Notes under the pieces: generated by a model
Databases searched by the model: none
Told to the model about the DNA's origin: nothing
The model's input: only the letters and a program-made list of their open reading frames with translations
Part shown: one piece after another, positions 1 through 7,460 of the stretch
How the letters are laid out: every line of letters begins with the position of its first letter
Position numbering within the stretch: position 1 is the first letter of the stretch
Position numbers and translations under genes: made by a program
Origin: Paracoccaceae bacterium
GTDB taxonomy: Bacteria; Pseudomonadota; Alphaproteobacteria; Rhodobacterales; Rhodobacteraceae
DNA: 11,445 nucleotides
Assembly (NCBI GenBank): GCA_007123625.1
Contig: SKKS01000459.1
Coordinates: 1 to 11,445 of the forward strand
Direction of reading: 5' to 3'

Positions 1-1778
1 ATCTGCGTCAAGCTGTCGGGCCGCATTGGTTACCGACCCGCCGATAACCAGATCATCGAATACAACGAAGGCGCCACCCGAGTTGTTCGCAACATTGCCC
101 GTGATCTCACCCGAGACAATGATACCTGTGCTGTCGAGCGGCAGCGGGTTGCCATCCGCGTCAAAGGCCACCTGCCCGCCGCTGTTGATGACATTGCCGT
201 CGATCAGCCCGTCGGCCACTCCGACAAGGCCATTGCCGACGTTGGTGACGTTTCCATTGACCGTACCCTGGTTGATGATGATTTGTGCATCATCGGCGTT
301 GTTCAGATCACCAGTCAGGGTTCCGAATACATCGACCACCGCATCGTCGCGGTTGGTCAGATCGCCGGTCAGGAAAGCTCCTGCGCCGATTTCGACGTTC
401 GCGGATTGGTCATTGGTGATCCCGCCAGTCACCGTGAGCGCAACGTCGGAAGCTTCGGCAAGCGCGATGCTGGCGGCATCGGTGTTCAGAAATGCGCCAT
501 TGATCGTCGCCTCGACATTGTTGGTCAGAACAATCTCACCTTCAGCGCGGTTCTCCACGTCCGAATTGAAAATTGCCGCATCACCGGCCAGTATCAATTG
601 GCCGGCAGCGCCCTGATTGACGAATGCGCCTCCCGTGATAGTCAGGTTACCATCCGAATGGATGATGATCGCCTCATTCACAAAACCCTGGGCAGGTTCG
701 AGCGTGATCTGCGCTGTATCGCCGTCAAAGACCACAAGGCCATTGTTGGTTCCGCTGTTCGCCGACAAGTCAAGGGTACCGTCGCTCTGGAGCAGGGTAC
801 CGGCATTCGAAAATGCACCGGCAAGGTCGATTGCGACCGGCCCGTCGGAGTTCAATATCAGCGCGCCATCAGTTCCGATGTTCAGGCTGTCGCCTGCGAT
901 GTTCAAGGCGCCGCTGCCATGGACCATGGTGCCGTCATTGGCCATGCCCCCGGTCAGGGTGAACTCCGCATCCTCGCCTCGCAAAAGGACTACACCGTCC
1001 TCGGCATTGGCAAGGCTGTCGGCGGTAACGCTCAATGCACCACTGTCATGGATCAGCGCTCCACGATTGGTCATGCTGCCGGTAAGGTCGATGTCCACAT
1101 CGCCCCCCTGGAATATCAGCGTGCCATCGTCATCATTGACCAGATTCACCGCCGCGATGTCGAGCCCGCCGTCATTCAGGATAATCCCGTTTGCGTTGAC
1201 AATGTCGCCACCGGCTTGAAGCAGCGCCGTGCCGCCCGGACCATTGAACAGAATGAATCCGTCGTCCGTGGAATTGGTGATATCTCCTGCGTCGACTACG
1301 ACGCCGTCGGTCCCGACCGCGATCAAGCCGGTGTTGTTCAGCGTATTGCCGGTACCCTCAAGCATGGCGCCTTCAAACAGGAAGATACCGCCGCTGTTGT
1401 CGATGGTATCGGCCTGCAGCAGACTGAAATCAAGGATATCGACCGTTCCTTCGTTGGTCAGCGTGCCGCCCACTGCGATCGAGCTGCCATCACCGACGAT
1501 CACTGCACCATCGTCAAGGTTATCCAGATCTGACGCGATCTCGAGCGTCACGCCACCGGGCACCACGCCGAACCCTTCGAGCGGGTTGCCATCCGCATCG
1601 AATTCACCCGCGCGGTTCGTGACCGAACCGCCAATGGCCAGATCGCCGATGGCGACAAAGGCGCCGCCTGCGTTGTTGGCCACATTGCCCGTGATCTCGC
1701 CCGAGGCAACCACACCGGTGCTGACGAGCGGCAGCGGGTTGCCATCCGCGTCAAAGGCCACCTGCCCGCCGCTGTTGA
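1..1778. repeat. Long internal duplication in the repeat protein (offset 1590 bp)
   Basis: Bases 1-188 align in frame with 1591-1778 at an offset of exactly 1590 bp (530 codons). Within this, 135-188 and 1725-1778 are identical over 54 bp, including every synonymous position, and encode NSGGQVAFDADGNPLPL. The flanks still align codon for codon but with scattered differences. The duplicated block may continue beyond position 1. Confidence 0.85.
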
Positions 1779-4146
1779 CAATATTGCCGTCTATCCGTCC
1801 CCCGGACAGGGCGATGAGGCCGTCGCCCTGGTTGATGATGCTGCCGTCGATTACCACCTCGGCGTCTTCGCTGATGCCGAAAACGGCATCTGTATTCGTC
1901 ACATCCGAGTCGAAGGCCGCAGTGCCGACAATGCCGACCTGACCACCCGCCAGGTTCGAAAAGCTGCCATTGACTGCAAGATCGCCGTCCACAACGAAAA
2001 ACAGCCCGGCATTGTTTATCTCAGGCGCGGCAAGCGTCATGGTATCGTCTGCGCCGTTGAAGATGATCCGTCCATCTTCCGTGATGGCAATCACGGTGCT
2101 GCCCGCGAAAGTACCACCATTGTTGACGACCACATCGCCTTCGTTGACCAGATCCCCGACCGTTCCCTGAAAGGTCGCCCCTTCGAGCACAAGCACCGAA
2201 CTATCGACGCCGTTCACAAGCGCGCCGACGCGCAACGTGTTGTCCACACCGACAACCGCCCCGGAATAGAGAGCTGCGTCCGGATCGCTCACATTGATCA
2301 GATCGCCTTCGATAGTCAGGTCTCCGATGGCGGCAAGGGCACCACCCGGTGCGTTGATCACATCGCCTTCGATGACCCCCATCGCCAGAATGCCGGTGCT
2401 GGCGTCCACATCGAGGTCACCCTCCACAATGAAGTCAGCGACCACCTCAAGCTCAAGCTCACCGCCGGAATTGACCACGTTTCCGGTGATCCGCGCGTCA
2501 CCAAGCATAAGCACGCGCCCGTTGTCGGCATTGGTCAGATCACCATCAAGCGTACCCCCGACAAGCCGGAACTCCGCATCGTCCCGGTTGTCGAAGTTAC
2601 CTTCAACGGTGCCCAGCACAATGACCTCGGACGCCCCGTCATTGGCGAGTGCCGCGTTCAGGGTCGCATCGGTGGACACGAAAACCGATCCGGCGTTGGT
2701 GTTGACCAGGTTGTCGACGGTCAGGACGGCATCGTCGAAAAGCGCCAGCCCGTTCATACCCGAAGCTTCGTTCGTAAAGGTCCCGGCAACGATCACAGCG
2801 CCGCCATTGTCGACGATGAACAAGGCGTCGTTGCTGGCCACGTCCCCACTGAACGCCGCAGTGCCGCTCAGGATCACGTTGCCCTCGGCCTGGTTGATGA
2901 AATCGCCATTCACCGCCAGCGACCCGGCATCCAGCGTGATCGCGCCTTCATTCGTGATCGTGGGGGCAGCCAGCGTCATCACTGCGCCGCCGCCTTCGTC
3001 ATCGAAGATGATCACACCGTCTTCGTTGTTGTTGATCGCCGTCGCATCGATCAAGCTGCCACCGTTGGCGACTTCAATCAGACCATCATTGTTCTGGGTG
3101 GCGCCGGTGCCTTCAAGCGTTGCGCCTTCAAACAGGAAGATACCGCCGCTGTTGTTGATGGTGTCGGCCTGCAGCACCCCCCCCACGCGGATGTCGACTT
3201 CGCCTGCGGCGGCGTTGTCAAGGGTTGTGGCTCGAAGCGTGCTGTCCTCGCCCACGGCAACGAGGCCGCTGTTGTCGAGGGAATTCGCCACGGTGAGAAC
3301 GAAGCCGCCGGGCACGACACCGAAACCCCGCACCGGGTCGTTGTCGGCATTGCGCTCGAACGCGGCGTTGGTGACACTTCCGTTGATGTCAAGGTCCGCC
3401 GTCGCAGCAAAGACACCATCACTGTTGTCGACATCGCCGCTCACGATCCCGGACATGAACACGCCGGTCGAGGCCGCCAGCTCAAAACCGCCCATACCAT
3501 CCGAAACCAACGCGCCGCCGGAATTTGTGACGTCGCCGTTGATCACGGCGGTGCTGATGAAACGCCCATTTCCGGAATTGGTGATGTCGCCCGTAATAAT
3601 GCCACTGTTCTGCACGATCCCGTTGTCGGTGTTCTGAAGCGCAGCCACCAGGGCGCCCTGTATATCGAGCGTCGTCGGGCCGGATTTTTCGTAGCTCACC
3701 GCCTCCAGTCGCCCGTCCACGCCGATGGTCACAGCGCCCCCGGTCTGGACGACGTCAGTCGTCACCACGATCTCGCCATTGACAAAAAATTCGTTATCCG
3801 AAATATCCACGGTCCCGGCAGCAACGCTGTCCCCGGCAAAGACCTCCATCGGATTGGTGGCCACCGAGGTGGCGTCCAGGATCACATCATCGGCGGCGGT
3901 TGGCACCGCAGCAGTGTCCCAGTTACCGGCGGCGTTGTAGTTCGGCGAGAACCCGCCCTCCCACAGCGACTGCGCAGCGGTGCGGTGTGCACCGAACCCC
4001 ACCGCCAGCGCCAGTGCCAGCGCCGTGGTTCCCATGATCGCCCGGCGTGCGGCAGAGGGATGGGCAAATGCCTGCAAACGGGTCTGGGGCGCAGCCGTCC
4101 GGGTGAGCGTCAAAGCAGCGCCCGAAATCGAGTTACGATCAGCCAT
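1..4146 (-). CDS. Giant repeat-rich secreted protein, probable autotransporter/adhesin passenger (C-terminus outside window)
   Basis: The reverse frame from the ATG at 4146 stays open for 1382 codons and runs off the window at position 1, so the gene is partial. The first 60 residues form a long signal peptide: a basic leader with RR at 34-35, a hydrophobic core at about 38-52 (GTTALALALAVGFG), and probable cleavage near A58-Q59. The mature part begins LWEGGFSPNYNAAGNWDTA followed by VP, which resembles the start of many AIDA-like passengers. The rest is built of short strands with recurring GDVTNSGG, GNVANN and LTNADNG motifs, rich in G, A, D, N, V, T and I. This composition fits a right-handed beta-helix. 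I read no cysteine in the translation, as is usual for type V secreted passengers. Longer modules recur at four places and a 43-residue unit is repeated five times. No beta-barrel is visible, so type Va secretion is inferred; a two-partner or type I substrate is possible. Expected role is surface adhesion or biofilm formation. Confidence 0.75.
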   Translation of the reverse strand, partial: MADRNSISGAALTLTRTAAPQTRLQAFAHPSAARRAIMGTTALALALAVGFGAHRTAAQSLWEGGFSPNYNAAGNWDTAAVPTAADDVILDATSVATNPMEVFAGDSVAAGTVDISDNEFFVNGEIVVTTDVVQTGGAVTIGVDGRLEAVSYEKSGPTTLDIQGALVAALQNTDNGIVQNSGIITGDITNSGNGRFISTAVINGDVTNSGGALVSDGMGGFELAASTGVFMSGIVSGDVDNSDGVFAATADLDINGSVTNAAFERNADNDPVRGFGVVPGGFVLTVANSLDNSGLVAVGEDSTLRATTLDNAAAGEVDIRVGGVLQADTINNSGGIFLFEGATLEGTGATQNNDGLIEVANGGSLIDATAINNNEDGVIIFDDEGGGAVMTLAAPTITNEGAITLDAGSLAVNGDFINQAEGNVILSGTAAFSGDVASNDALFIVDNGGAVIVAGTFTNEASGMNGLALFDDAVLTVDNLVNTNAGSVFVSTDATLNAALANDGASEVIVLGTVEGNFDNRDDAEFRLVGGTLDGDLTNADNGRVLMLGDARITGNVVNSGGELELEVVADFIVEGDLDVDASTGILAMGVIEGDVINAPGGALAAIGDLTIEGDLINVSDPDAALYSGAVVGVDNTLRVGALVNGVDSSVLVLEGATFQGTVGDLVNEGDVVVNNGGTFAGSTVIAITEDGRIIFNGADDTMTLAAPEINNAGLFFVVDGDLAVNGSFSNLAGGQVGIVGTAAFDSDVTNTDAVFGISEDAEVVIDGSIINQGDGLIALSGGRIDGNIVNSGGQVAFDADGNPLPLVSTGVVASGEITGNVANNAGGAFVAIGDLAIGGSVTNRAGEFDADGNPLEGFGVVPGGVTLEIASDLDNLDDGAVIVGDGSSIAVGGTLTNEGTVDILDFSLLQADTIDNSGGIFLFEGAMLEGTGNTLNNTGLIAVGTDGVVVDAGDITNSTDDGFILFNGPGGTALLQAGGDIVNANGIILNDGGLDIAAVNLVNDDDGTLIFQGGDVDIDLTGSMTNRGALIHDSGALSVTADSLANAEDGVVLLRGEDAEFTLTGGMANDGTMVHGSGALNIAGDSLNIGTDGALILNSDGPVAIDLAGAFSNAGTLLQSDGTLDLSANSGTNNGLVVFDGDTAQITLEPAQGFVNEAIIIHSDGNLTITGGAFVNQGAAGQLILAGDAAIFNSDVENRAEGEIVLTNNVEATINGAFLNTDAASIALAEASDVALTVTGGITNDQSANVEIGAGAFLTGDLTNRDDAVVDVFGTLTGDLNNADDAQIIINQGTVNGNVTNVGNGLVGVADGLIDGNVINSGGQVAFDADGNPLPLDSTGIIVSGEITGNVANNSGGAFVVFDDLVIGGSVTNAARQLDAD
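568..1224 (-). repeat. Five-unit tandem array of a 41-46 residue beta-helix repeat
   Basis: Reading the minus strand, units begin at 1224 (LLQAGGDIVN), 1089 (DLTGSMTNRG), 960 (TLTGGMANDG), 828 (DLAGAFSNAG) and 705 (TLEPAQGFVN), and the last ends near 568. They are 45, 43, 44, 41 and 46 codons long. The shared plan is [DT]L-x-G-x-[MF]-x-N, then a short I-x-H/N-[DS]-[DG]-G-x-L strand, a SLxN turn and a D-G-x-[LV]-x strand. Three of the units carry a His in the second strand (LIHDSG, MVHGSG, IIHSDG), and I noticed no other His in the mature part of the protein. Confidence 0.75.
1354..3176. repeat. Second pair of related blocks in the repeat protein (offset 1755 bp)
   Basis: Bases 1354-1421 and 3109-3176 encode near-identical segments containing LQADTI(D/N)NSGGIFLFEGA. 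Bases 1367-1400 and 3122-3155 are identical over 34 bp. A more diverged relative of this segment (LRVGALVNGVDSSVLVLEGA) lies around 2175-2240. Upstream in the protein, the FGVVPGG motif is shared at about 1550-1575 and 3301-3330, showing that the two blocks are copies of a longer module. Confidence 0.8.
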
Positions 4147-4152
4147 GGTGAT

Positions 4153-4159
4153 CCTTCCT
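4153..4159 (-). promoter_or_regulatory. Ribosome binding site of the repeat protein; fixes the start at 4146
   Basis: The minus strand reads AGGAAGG, then six bases, then the ATG at 4146-4144. A second in-frame ATG at 4035 (residue 38) would give a shorter, more ordinary signal peptide, but I see no comparable Shine-Dalgarno sequence before it. The upstream start and the long leader are therefore preferred. Confidence 0.7.
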
Positions 4160-4204
4160 GGGGTAATGTCGTGCAGGCGGGAGTCCGCCGAAAAAGATAG
4201 AAAA

Positions 4205-4233
4205 AAAATACGCGGATTGGATGACGTTCTCAA
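4205..4233 (-). promoter_or_regulatory. Putative sigma-70-type promoter of the repeat protein
   Basis: On the minus strand, TTGAGA (4233-4228) and TATTTT (4210-4205) are separated by 17 bases. These match the -35 consensus at 5 of 6 positions and the -10 consensus at 4 of 6. Transcription would begin near 4198, giving a leader of about 50 bases. The -10 lies in a long A/T tract (4191-4210), which stands out in this G+C-rich DNA. A perfect 5-bp hairpin, GGCGG-ACTC-CCGCC on the transcript (4189-4176), sits in the leader upstream of the ribosome binding site. Assigned by inspection only. Confidence 0.4.
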
Positions 4234-4468
4234 CAACGGATCGTGAAAGGCGTCTTAATTTCCCTCCCAGACACGTTATGGCACAACATCTGTTGCCTGG
4301 CCGCAACAATTTCAGCGGCCCGCGCGCCAGCAGTCCCGACTGCAATTCGCCCCAATGCCGCGCCTGCAATGGGATTGTGGGCGTAACCCCGGCTATGGCA
4401 GCGATCGCAGGCGCCTGTGCGCGAAATATCGGGCCAGGAAGCCACATCACCGCGCACGTTGCAGGGGA

Positions 4469-7177
4469 CTATTGCGCCGCCGGCGCCTCGGGATCTTCGC
4501 GACGCAGTACCTGGGGAAAACTGACACGGAAAACCGCACCACCCTGCCCTGGAACATAGGCGATCGACCCGCCAAGGTTGTTCATGATCTCGCGGCAGAT
4601 CGCCAGCCCCAGTCCCGCGCCGCCGGCCTGCATCTGGTCGGTCAGGCGGGCGAATTTCTCGAAGATCAGGGCCTGTTTCTCGGACGGGATGCCACCACCA
4701 TTGTCGGCGAAATCGACCTCGATGACATCGCCGCGCCGGGAAACCGAGATCTGCATCGCGGGGTGTTGCGCGTCGCAGTACTTGCGCGCATTCGAGAGCA
4801 CGTTGATGAACACCTGCGACAACCGCCCGGTATCGGTCTCGACGCTCACTGCCTCGGCCGCCGGATCGCGCAGGATGCGGAACCTGCGCTGCGGCTGCAC
4901 CGAATTCGATGCAAGGATCGCCCGGTCGATCAGATCGCCCAGCCGGGCGGACTGGATGTTCAGATTGACCTGCCCGTTTTCCAGCACACTGAGGTCCAGC
5001 AGATCATCCAGCAGCCGGGTCAGGCGGATCGTTTCGTCATGGATGATGCGGGCGTATTTCACCTGATCTTCGGGCGACATGTCCTCGGCCTCCATCAGGA
5101 TTTCGGAGAACGCCCGGATCGAGGTCATCGGCGTGCGCAGCTCGTGGCTGATCTGGCTCAGGAACGCATCCTTCTGCACGCTCAACTTGGTGAGCATGTC
5201 ATTGGCATCGCGCAACTGTCGCGCGGTGCGTTCCAGCTCGTCCGACTTGGCCTCGAGCTGGTTGGAATACTCCATGATCTGGGCGGTTTCCGACGCCACC
5301 GCCATCAGATCCTCGACCGAGACAATGGCGCGTCCCACCACCTGCGCGATCATCGCATGCGCGGTCGCGGCCCCCACCGATCCCGCCAGCTTGCGTTCCA
5401 GCGCGTCCAGAAACTGCGGCGTGGTGTCGGGCAGGAACCCCGCCTTGCCCTGGGCGCTGGCGTGGCTCTGGAAAAAGCGCTGGGATTCCGCATTGCCCAG
5501 GATACGCTGTGCCATAGCCAGCAGATCCTCGCTTTCGGCGGCAGATTGCGACCAGCCGCGCGCACCGGCCTGAATGTCGAAGGCATTGACGAACTGCGCG
5601 CCCTGCACCCGCTCCAGCGGCGTCGGGAACCCCAGAAGCGAGCCGCCAACAAAGGCGGTAACGTTCAATGCCAGCGACCAGAACAGCGCATGCAGAAGCG
5701 GGTCCATGGTGCTGACGCCGAACAGCGCATAGGGCCGCAGCCACGTCACCCCGAAGGGCCCGTCCAGCATGACCTGCGCGCCCAGCAGCACACCGGGTCC
5801 AAAGCTGGGCAGGAACAGCGTATAGACCCACACCCCGAACCCCACCGTTACGCCCAGTACGGCGCCGAAACGGTTCGCCCCGCGCCAGAACAGCGCGCCC
5901 ACCAGCGCGGGCAGCATCTGCGACACGCCGACGAAGGCGATCAGCCCGATGGCCGCCAGCGCCGCCGAGCCGCCGGTCACCGCGTAATAGACATAGCCCA
6001 GTCCCAGCAGCAGACAGATAGCCAGCCTCCGCGCATTCAGCACCAACCCGCGCATGTCACCGCCCGCAGCGCTGGCACCGTGCTTCACATGCAGCCACAG
6101 CGGGATGACGATGTGGTTCGACACCATCGTGGCGAGCGCGATCGTTGCCACGATCACCATCGACGTCGCCGCGGAAAACCCGCCCAGGAAGGCCAGCATG
6201 GCCAACCCCTCCTGCCCCATCGTCAGCGGCAGGGTCAGCACGAACAGGTCCGGATTCGAGCCCTCGGGCATGATTTCCAACCCAACCACCGCGATGGGCA
6301 GCACAAACAGGCTCATCCCGAACAGATACAGCGGGAATGCCCAGGACGCGGTCGCAAGGTGGTTTTCGTCCGAGTTTTCCACAACCGTGACCTGAAACAT
6401 GCGCGGCAGGCAGATGATCGCCACGCCCGCCAGGAACACCAGCCCCACCCAGCGCCCCGGCTGGATTTGCCATTCCGGGCGCGCGGCGGCTTCGATCCGG
6501 GCAAAGATATCGGACGGCCCGTCCGCAACCACCCAGACCACGAAAACCCCAACCGCAAGCAGCGCGAGCAGTTTCACCACTGCCTCGACCGCGATGGCGG
6601 TGACCACGCCGGGGTGCTGCTCATTGGCGTCCAGATTGCGGGTGCCGAACAGGATCGTGAACAGCGCCAGCCCCACCGCCACCCAGAAGGCGAACAGCTC
6701 CTGCCGGTCGCCAGCGGCGGCCACCTCGGGGGTCTGGGTAAAGGCGGCAAAGGACAAGGCGATGGACTGCAGTTGCAGCGCAATGTAGGGTGTGGCCGCC
6801 GCGATGCACAGCAACGTCACGATGATGCCCAGCAGGTTTGACTTGCCATACCGCGCCGCGATCAGATCGGCGATCGAGGTCGCGCGCTGCTGCTTGCCGA
6901 TCCGCACCAGTTTGCGCAGCAACAGCCACCAGCCCACGAACACCAGCGTCGGCCCAAGATAGATGGTCACGAACTCGAGCCCCGAGCGCGCGGCGTACCC
7001 AACCGCGCCGTAGAACGTCCAGGCCGTGCAATAGACCGACAGCGACAGCGTATAGACAACCGAGGACCGCAGCCAGGTGACGCCGCCGCGGTCGGCCCGG
7101 CGTTCGACCCAGAACGCGACAAGAAACAGGAACACCACATATCCCAGACACGAGATGACCAGGACATTGACTGACAT
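4469..7177 (-). CDS. SLC5-STAC sensor histidine kinase (CbrA/CrbS-like architecture without PAS)
   Basis: A 902-residue hybrid of transporter and kinase. Residues 1 to about 515 make roughly 13 hydrophobic segments typical of sodium:solute symporters (SLC5), including LSVYCTAWTFYGAVG near 45-60. Residues about 545-625 resemble the STAC linker (LLAMAQRILG, then LERKLAGSVGAATAH). A coiled coil at about 630-665 leads into the HisKA domain with the phospho-acceptor His678 in FLSQISHELRTP. The HATPase domain has an N-box around Asn796 (NVLSNARKY), G1 DNGGGIP at 825-831 and G2 GAGLGLAI near 853-860. I see no PAS domain and no fused receiver. An in-frame GTG at 7204 would add nine residues but lies inside the preceding gene. 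The ATG at 7177 is preferred because AAAGG lies about 10 bases before it and the hydrophobic start follows at once. It probably senses a transported solute and phosphorylates the receiver encoded upstream. Ligand unknown; acetate-like acids are a guess from CrbS. Confidence 0.88.
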   Translation of the reverse strand: MSVNVLVISCLGYVVFLFLVAFWVERRADRGGVTWLRSSVVYTLSLSVYCTAWTFYGAVGYAARSGLEFVTIYLGPTLVFVGWWLLLRKLVRIGKQQRATSIADLIAARYGKSNLLGIIVTLLCIAAATPYIALQLQSIALSFAAFTQTPEVAAAGDRQELFAFWVAVGLALFTILFGTRNLDANEQHPGVVTAIAVEAVVKLLALLAVGVFVVWVVADGPSDIFARIEAAARPEWQIQPGRWVGLVFLAGVAIICLPRMFQVTVVENSDENHLATASWAFPLYLFGMSLFVLPIAVVGLEIMPEGSNPDLFVLTLPLTMGQEGLAMLAFLGGFSAATSMVIVATIALATMVSNHIVIPLWLHVKHGASAAGGDMRGLVLNARRLAICLLLGLGYVYYAVTGGSAALAAIGLIAFVGVSQMLPALVGALFWRGANRFGAVLGVTVGFGVWVYTLFLPSFGPGVLLGAQVMLDGPFGVTWLRPYALFGVSTMDPLLHALFWSLALNVTAFVGGSLLGFPTPLERVQGAQFVNAFDIQAGARGWSQSAAESEDLLAMAQRILGNAESQRFFQSHASAQGKAGFLPDTTPQFLDALERKLAGSVGAATAHAMIAQVVGRAIVSVEDLMAVASETAQIMEYSNQLEAKSDELERTARQLRDANDMLTKLSVQKDAFLSQISHELRTPMTSIRAFSEILMEAEDMSPEDQVKYARIIHDETIRLTRLLDDLLDLSVLENGQVNLNIQSARLGDLIDRAILASNSVQPQRRFRILRDPAAEAVSVETDTGRLSQVFINVLSNARKYCDAQHPAMQISVSRRGDVIEVDFADNGGGIPSEKQALIFEKFARLTDQMQAGGAGLGLAICREIMNNLGGSIAYVPGQGGAVFRVSFPQVLRREDPEAPAAQ

Positions 7178-7181
7178 GCCG

Positions 7182-7460
7182 CTAGAACCTTTCGTCGTCG
7201 GCACGGCCCCGGTCGGCGTTCATCACCGCCGACAGGCGGCTGGCCAGTGCCCAGGCCGCCCCCAGCAGCAATAGCCAGACCGCGAACAGATAGACACCTT
7301 CAAGCGCGGCGTTGGGGGCCTCGCCTTCGGCGGTGGGCCACAGGACCGGCAGCAGGATCAGGAACAGACCGATGAACGGCAACAGCCGCGCGGCATCCAT
7401 CAGGCGGCGACGGCGAAAGGTCTCGCGCGCCAGAAACAGCGGCTCGCGCGGCGCGCTCAT
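7182..7460 (-). CDS. Small two-helix membrane protein of unknown function
   Basis: 92 residues. A basic cytoplasmic N-terminus (RRRR at 16-19) precedes a hydrophobic helix at about 24-42 (ARLLPFIGLFLILLPVLW). A short acidic loop (TAEGEAPNAALEG) and a second helix at about 53-73 follow, and the tail is charged (NADRGRADDERF). Positive-inside reasoning puts both ends in the cytoplasm. The start overlaps the response regulator stop as ATGA (7460-7457), indicating translational coupling. The stop is 4 bases before the kinase ATG. Its place between receiver and transporter-like kinase suggests an accessory subunit of the sensor, comparable in size and position to the small subunits that accompany some SLC5 transporters, though I do not recognise its family. 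Confidence 0.8.
   Translation of the reverse strand: MSAPREPLFLARETFRRRRLMDAARLLPFIGLFLILLPVLWPTAEGEAPNAALEGVYLFAVWLLLLGAAWALASRLSAVMNADRGRADDERF

Larger units (their letters stand above)
4147..4468. other. Non-coding region between repeat protein and sensor kinase, with several small palindromes
   Basis: I find no convincing gene in these 322 bases. Besides the promoter and leader of the repeat protein at its left end, it holds perfect inverted repeats: TGTTGC-N6-GCAACA (4291-4308), GCAGTC-CC-GACTGC (4330-4343), CAAT-GGG-ATTG (4367-4377), GCGATCGC (4401-4408) and CAGGCGCCTG (4408-4417). None is followed by a T-run in the minus direction, so none looks like an intrinsic terminator for the kinase operon. 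They may be operators or Rho-dependent termination context. Confidence 0.5.

Noticed and set aside
283..1533. Long plus-strand open frames opposite the repeat protein (for example 283-1533 and 2294-3637)
   Set aside because: The 283-1533 frame is codon-for-codon complementary to the real gene. That gene is rich in GNC codons, whose complements are also GNC, so the opposite frame stays open by composition. Frames in other registers, such as 2294-3637, are also antisense and lack stops because of the same composition. The plus frames lack signal peptides and recognisable domains, while the minus frame has a ribosome binding site, signal peptide and repeats.
1..1790. Repeats considered as a CRISPR array
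   Set aside because: They are in frame inside one coding sequence, long, diverged and irregularly spaced, without repeat-spacer regularity.
4291..4343. Hairpins considered as terminators of the kinase operon
   Set aside because: In the minus direction neither the TGTTGC/GCAACA nor the GCAGTC/GACTGC stem is followed by a T-run.
4139..4450. 103-codon minus-strand frame overlapping the start of the repeat protein
   Set aside because: It spans the promoter and leader and shows no recognisable features.
4230..4457. 75-codon minus-strand frame with a CDRCH (CxxCH, haem-like) motif in the intergenic region
   Set aside because: It has no ribosome binding site, no signal peptide, only one motif, and it runs across the palindromes and the -35 of the promoter. 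The motif is likely chance, though a decayed gene cannot be excluded.
4355..6841. 828-codon plus-strand frame opposite the sensor kinase
   Set aside because: Its translation is dominated by Arg, His, Gln and Ala without domains, and it lies antisense to a kinase with complete catalytic motifs.
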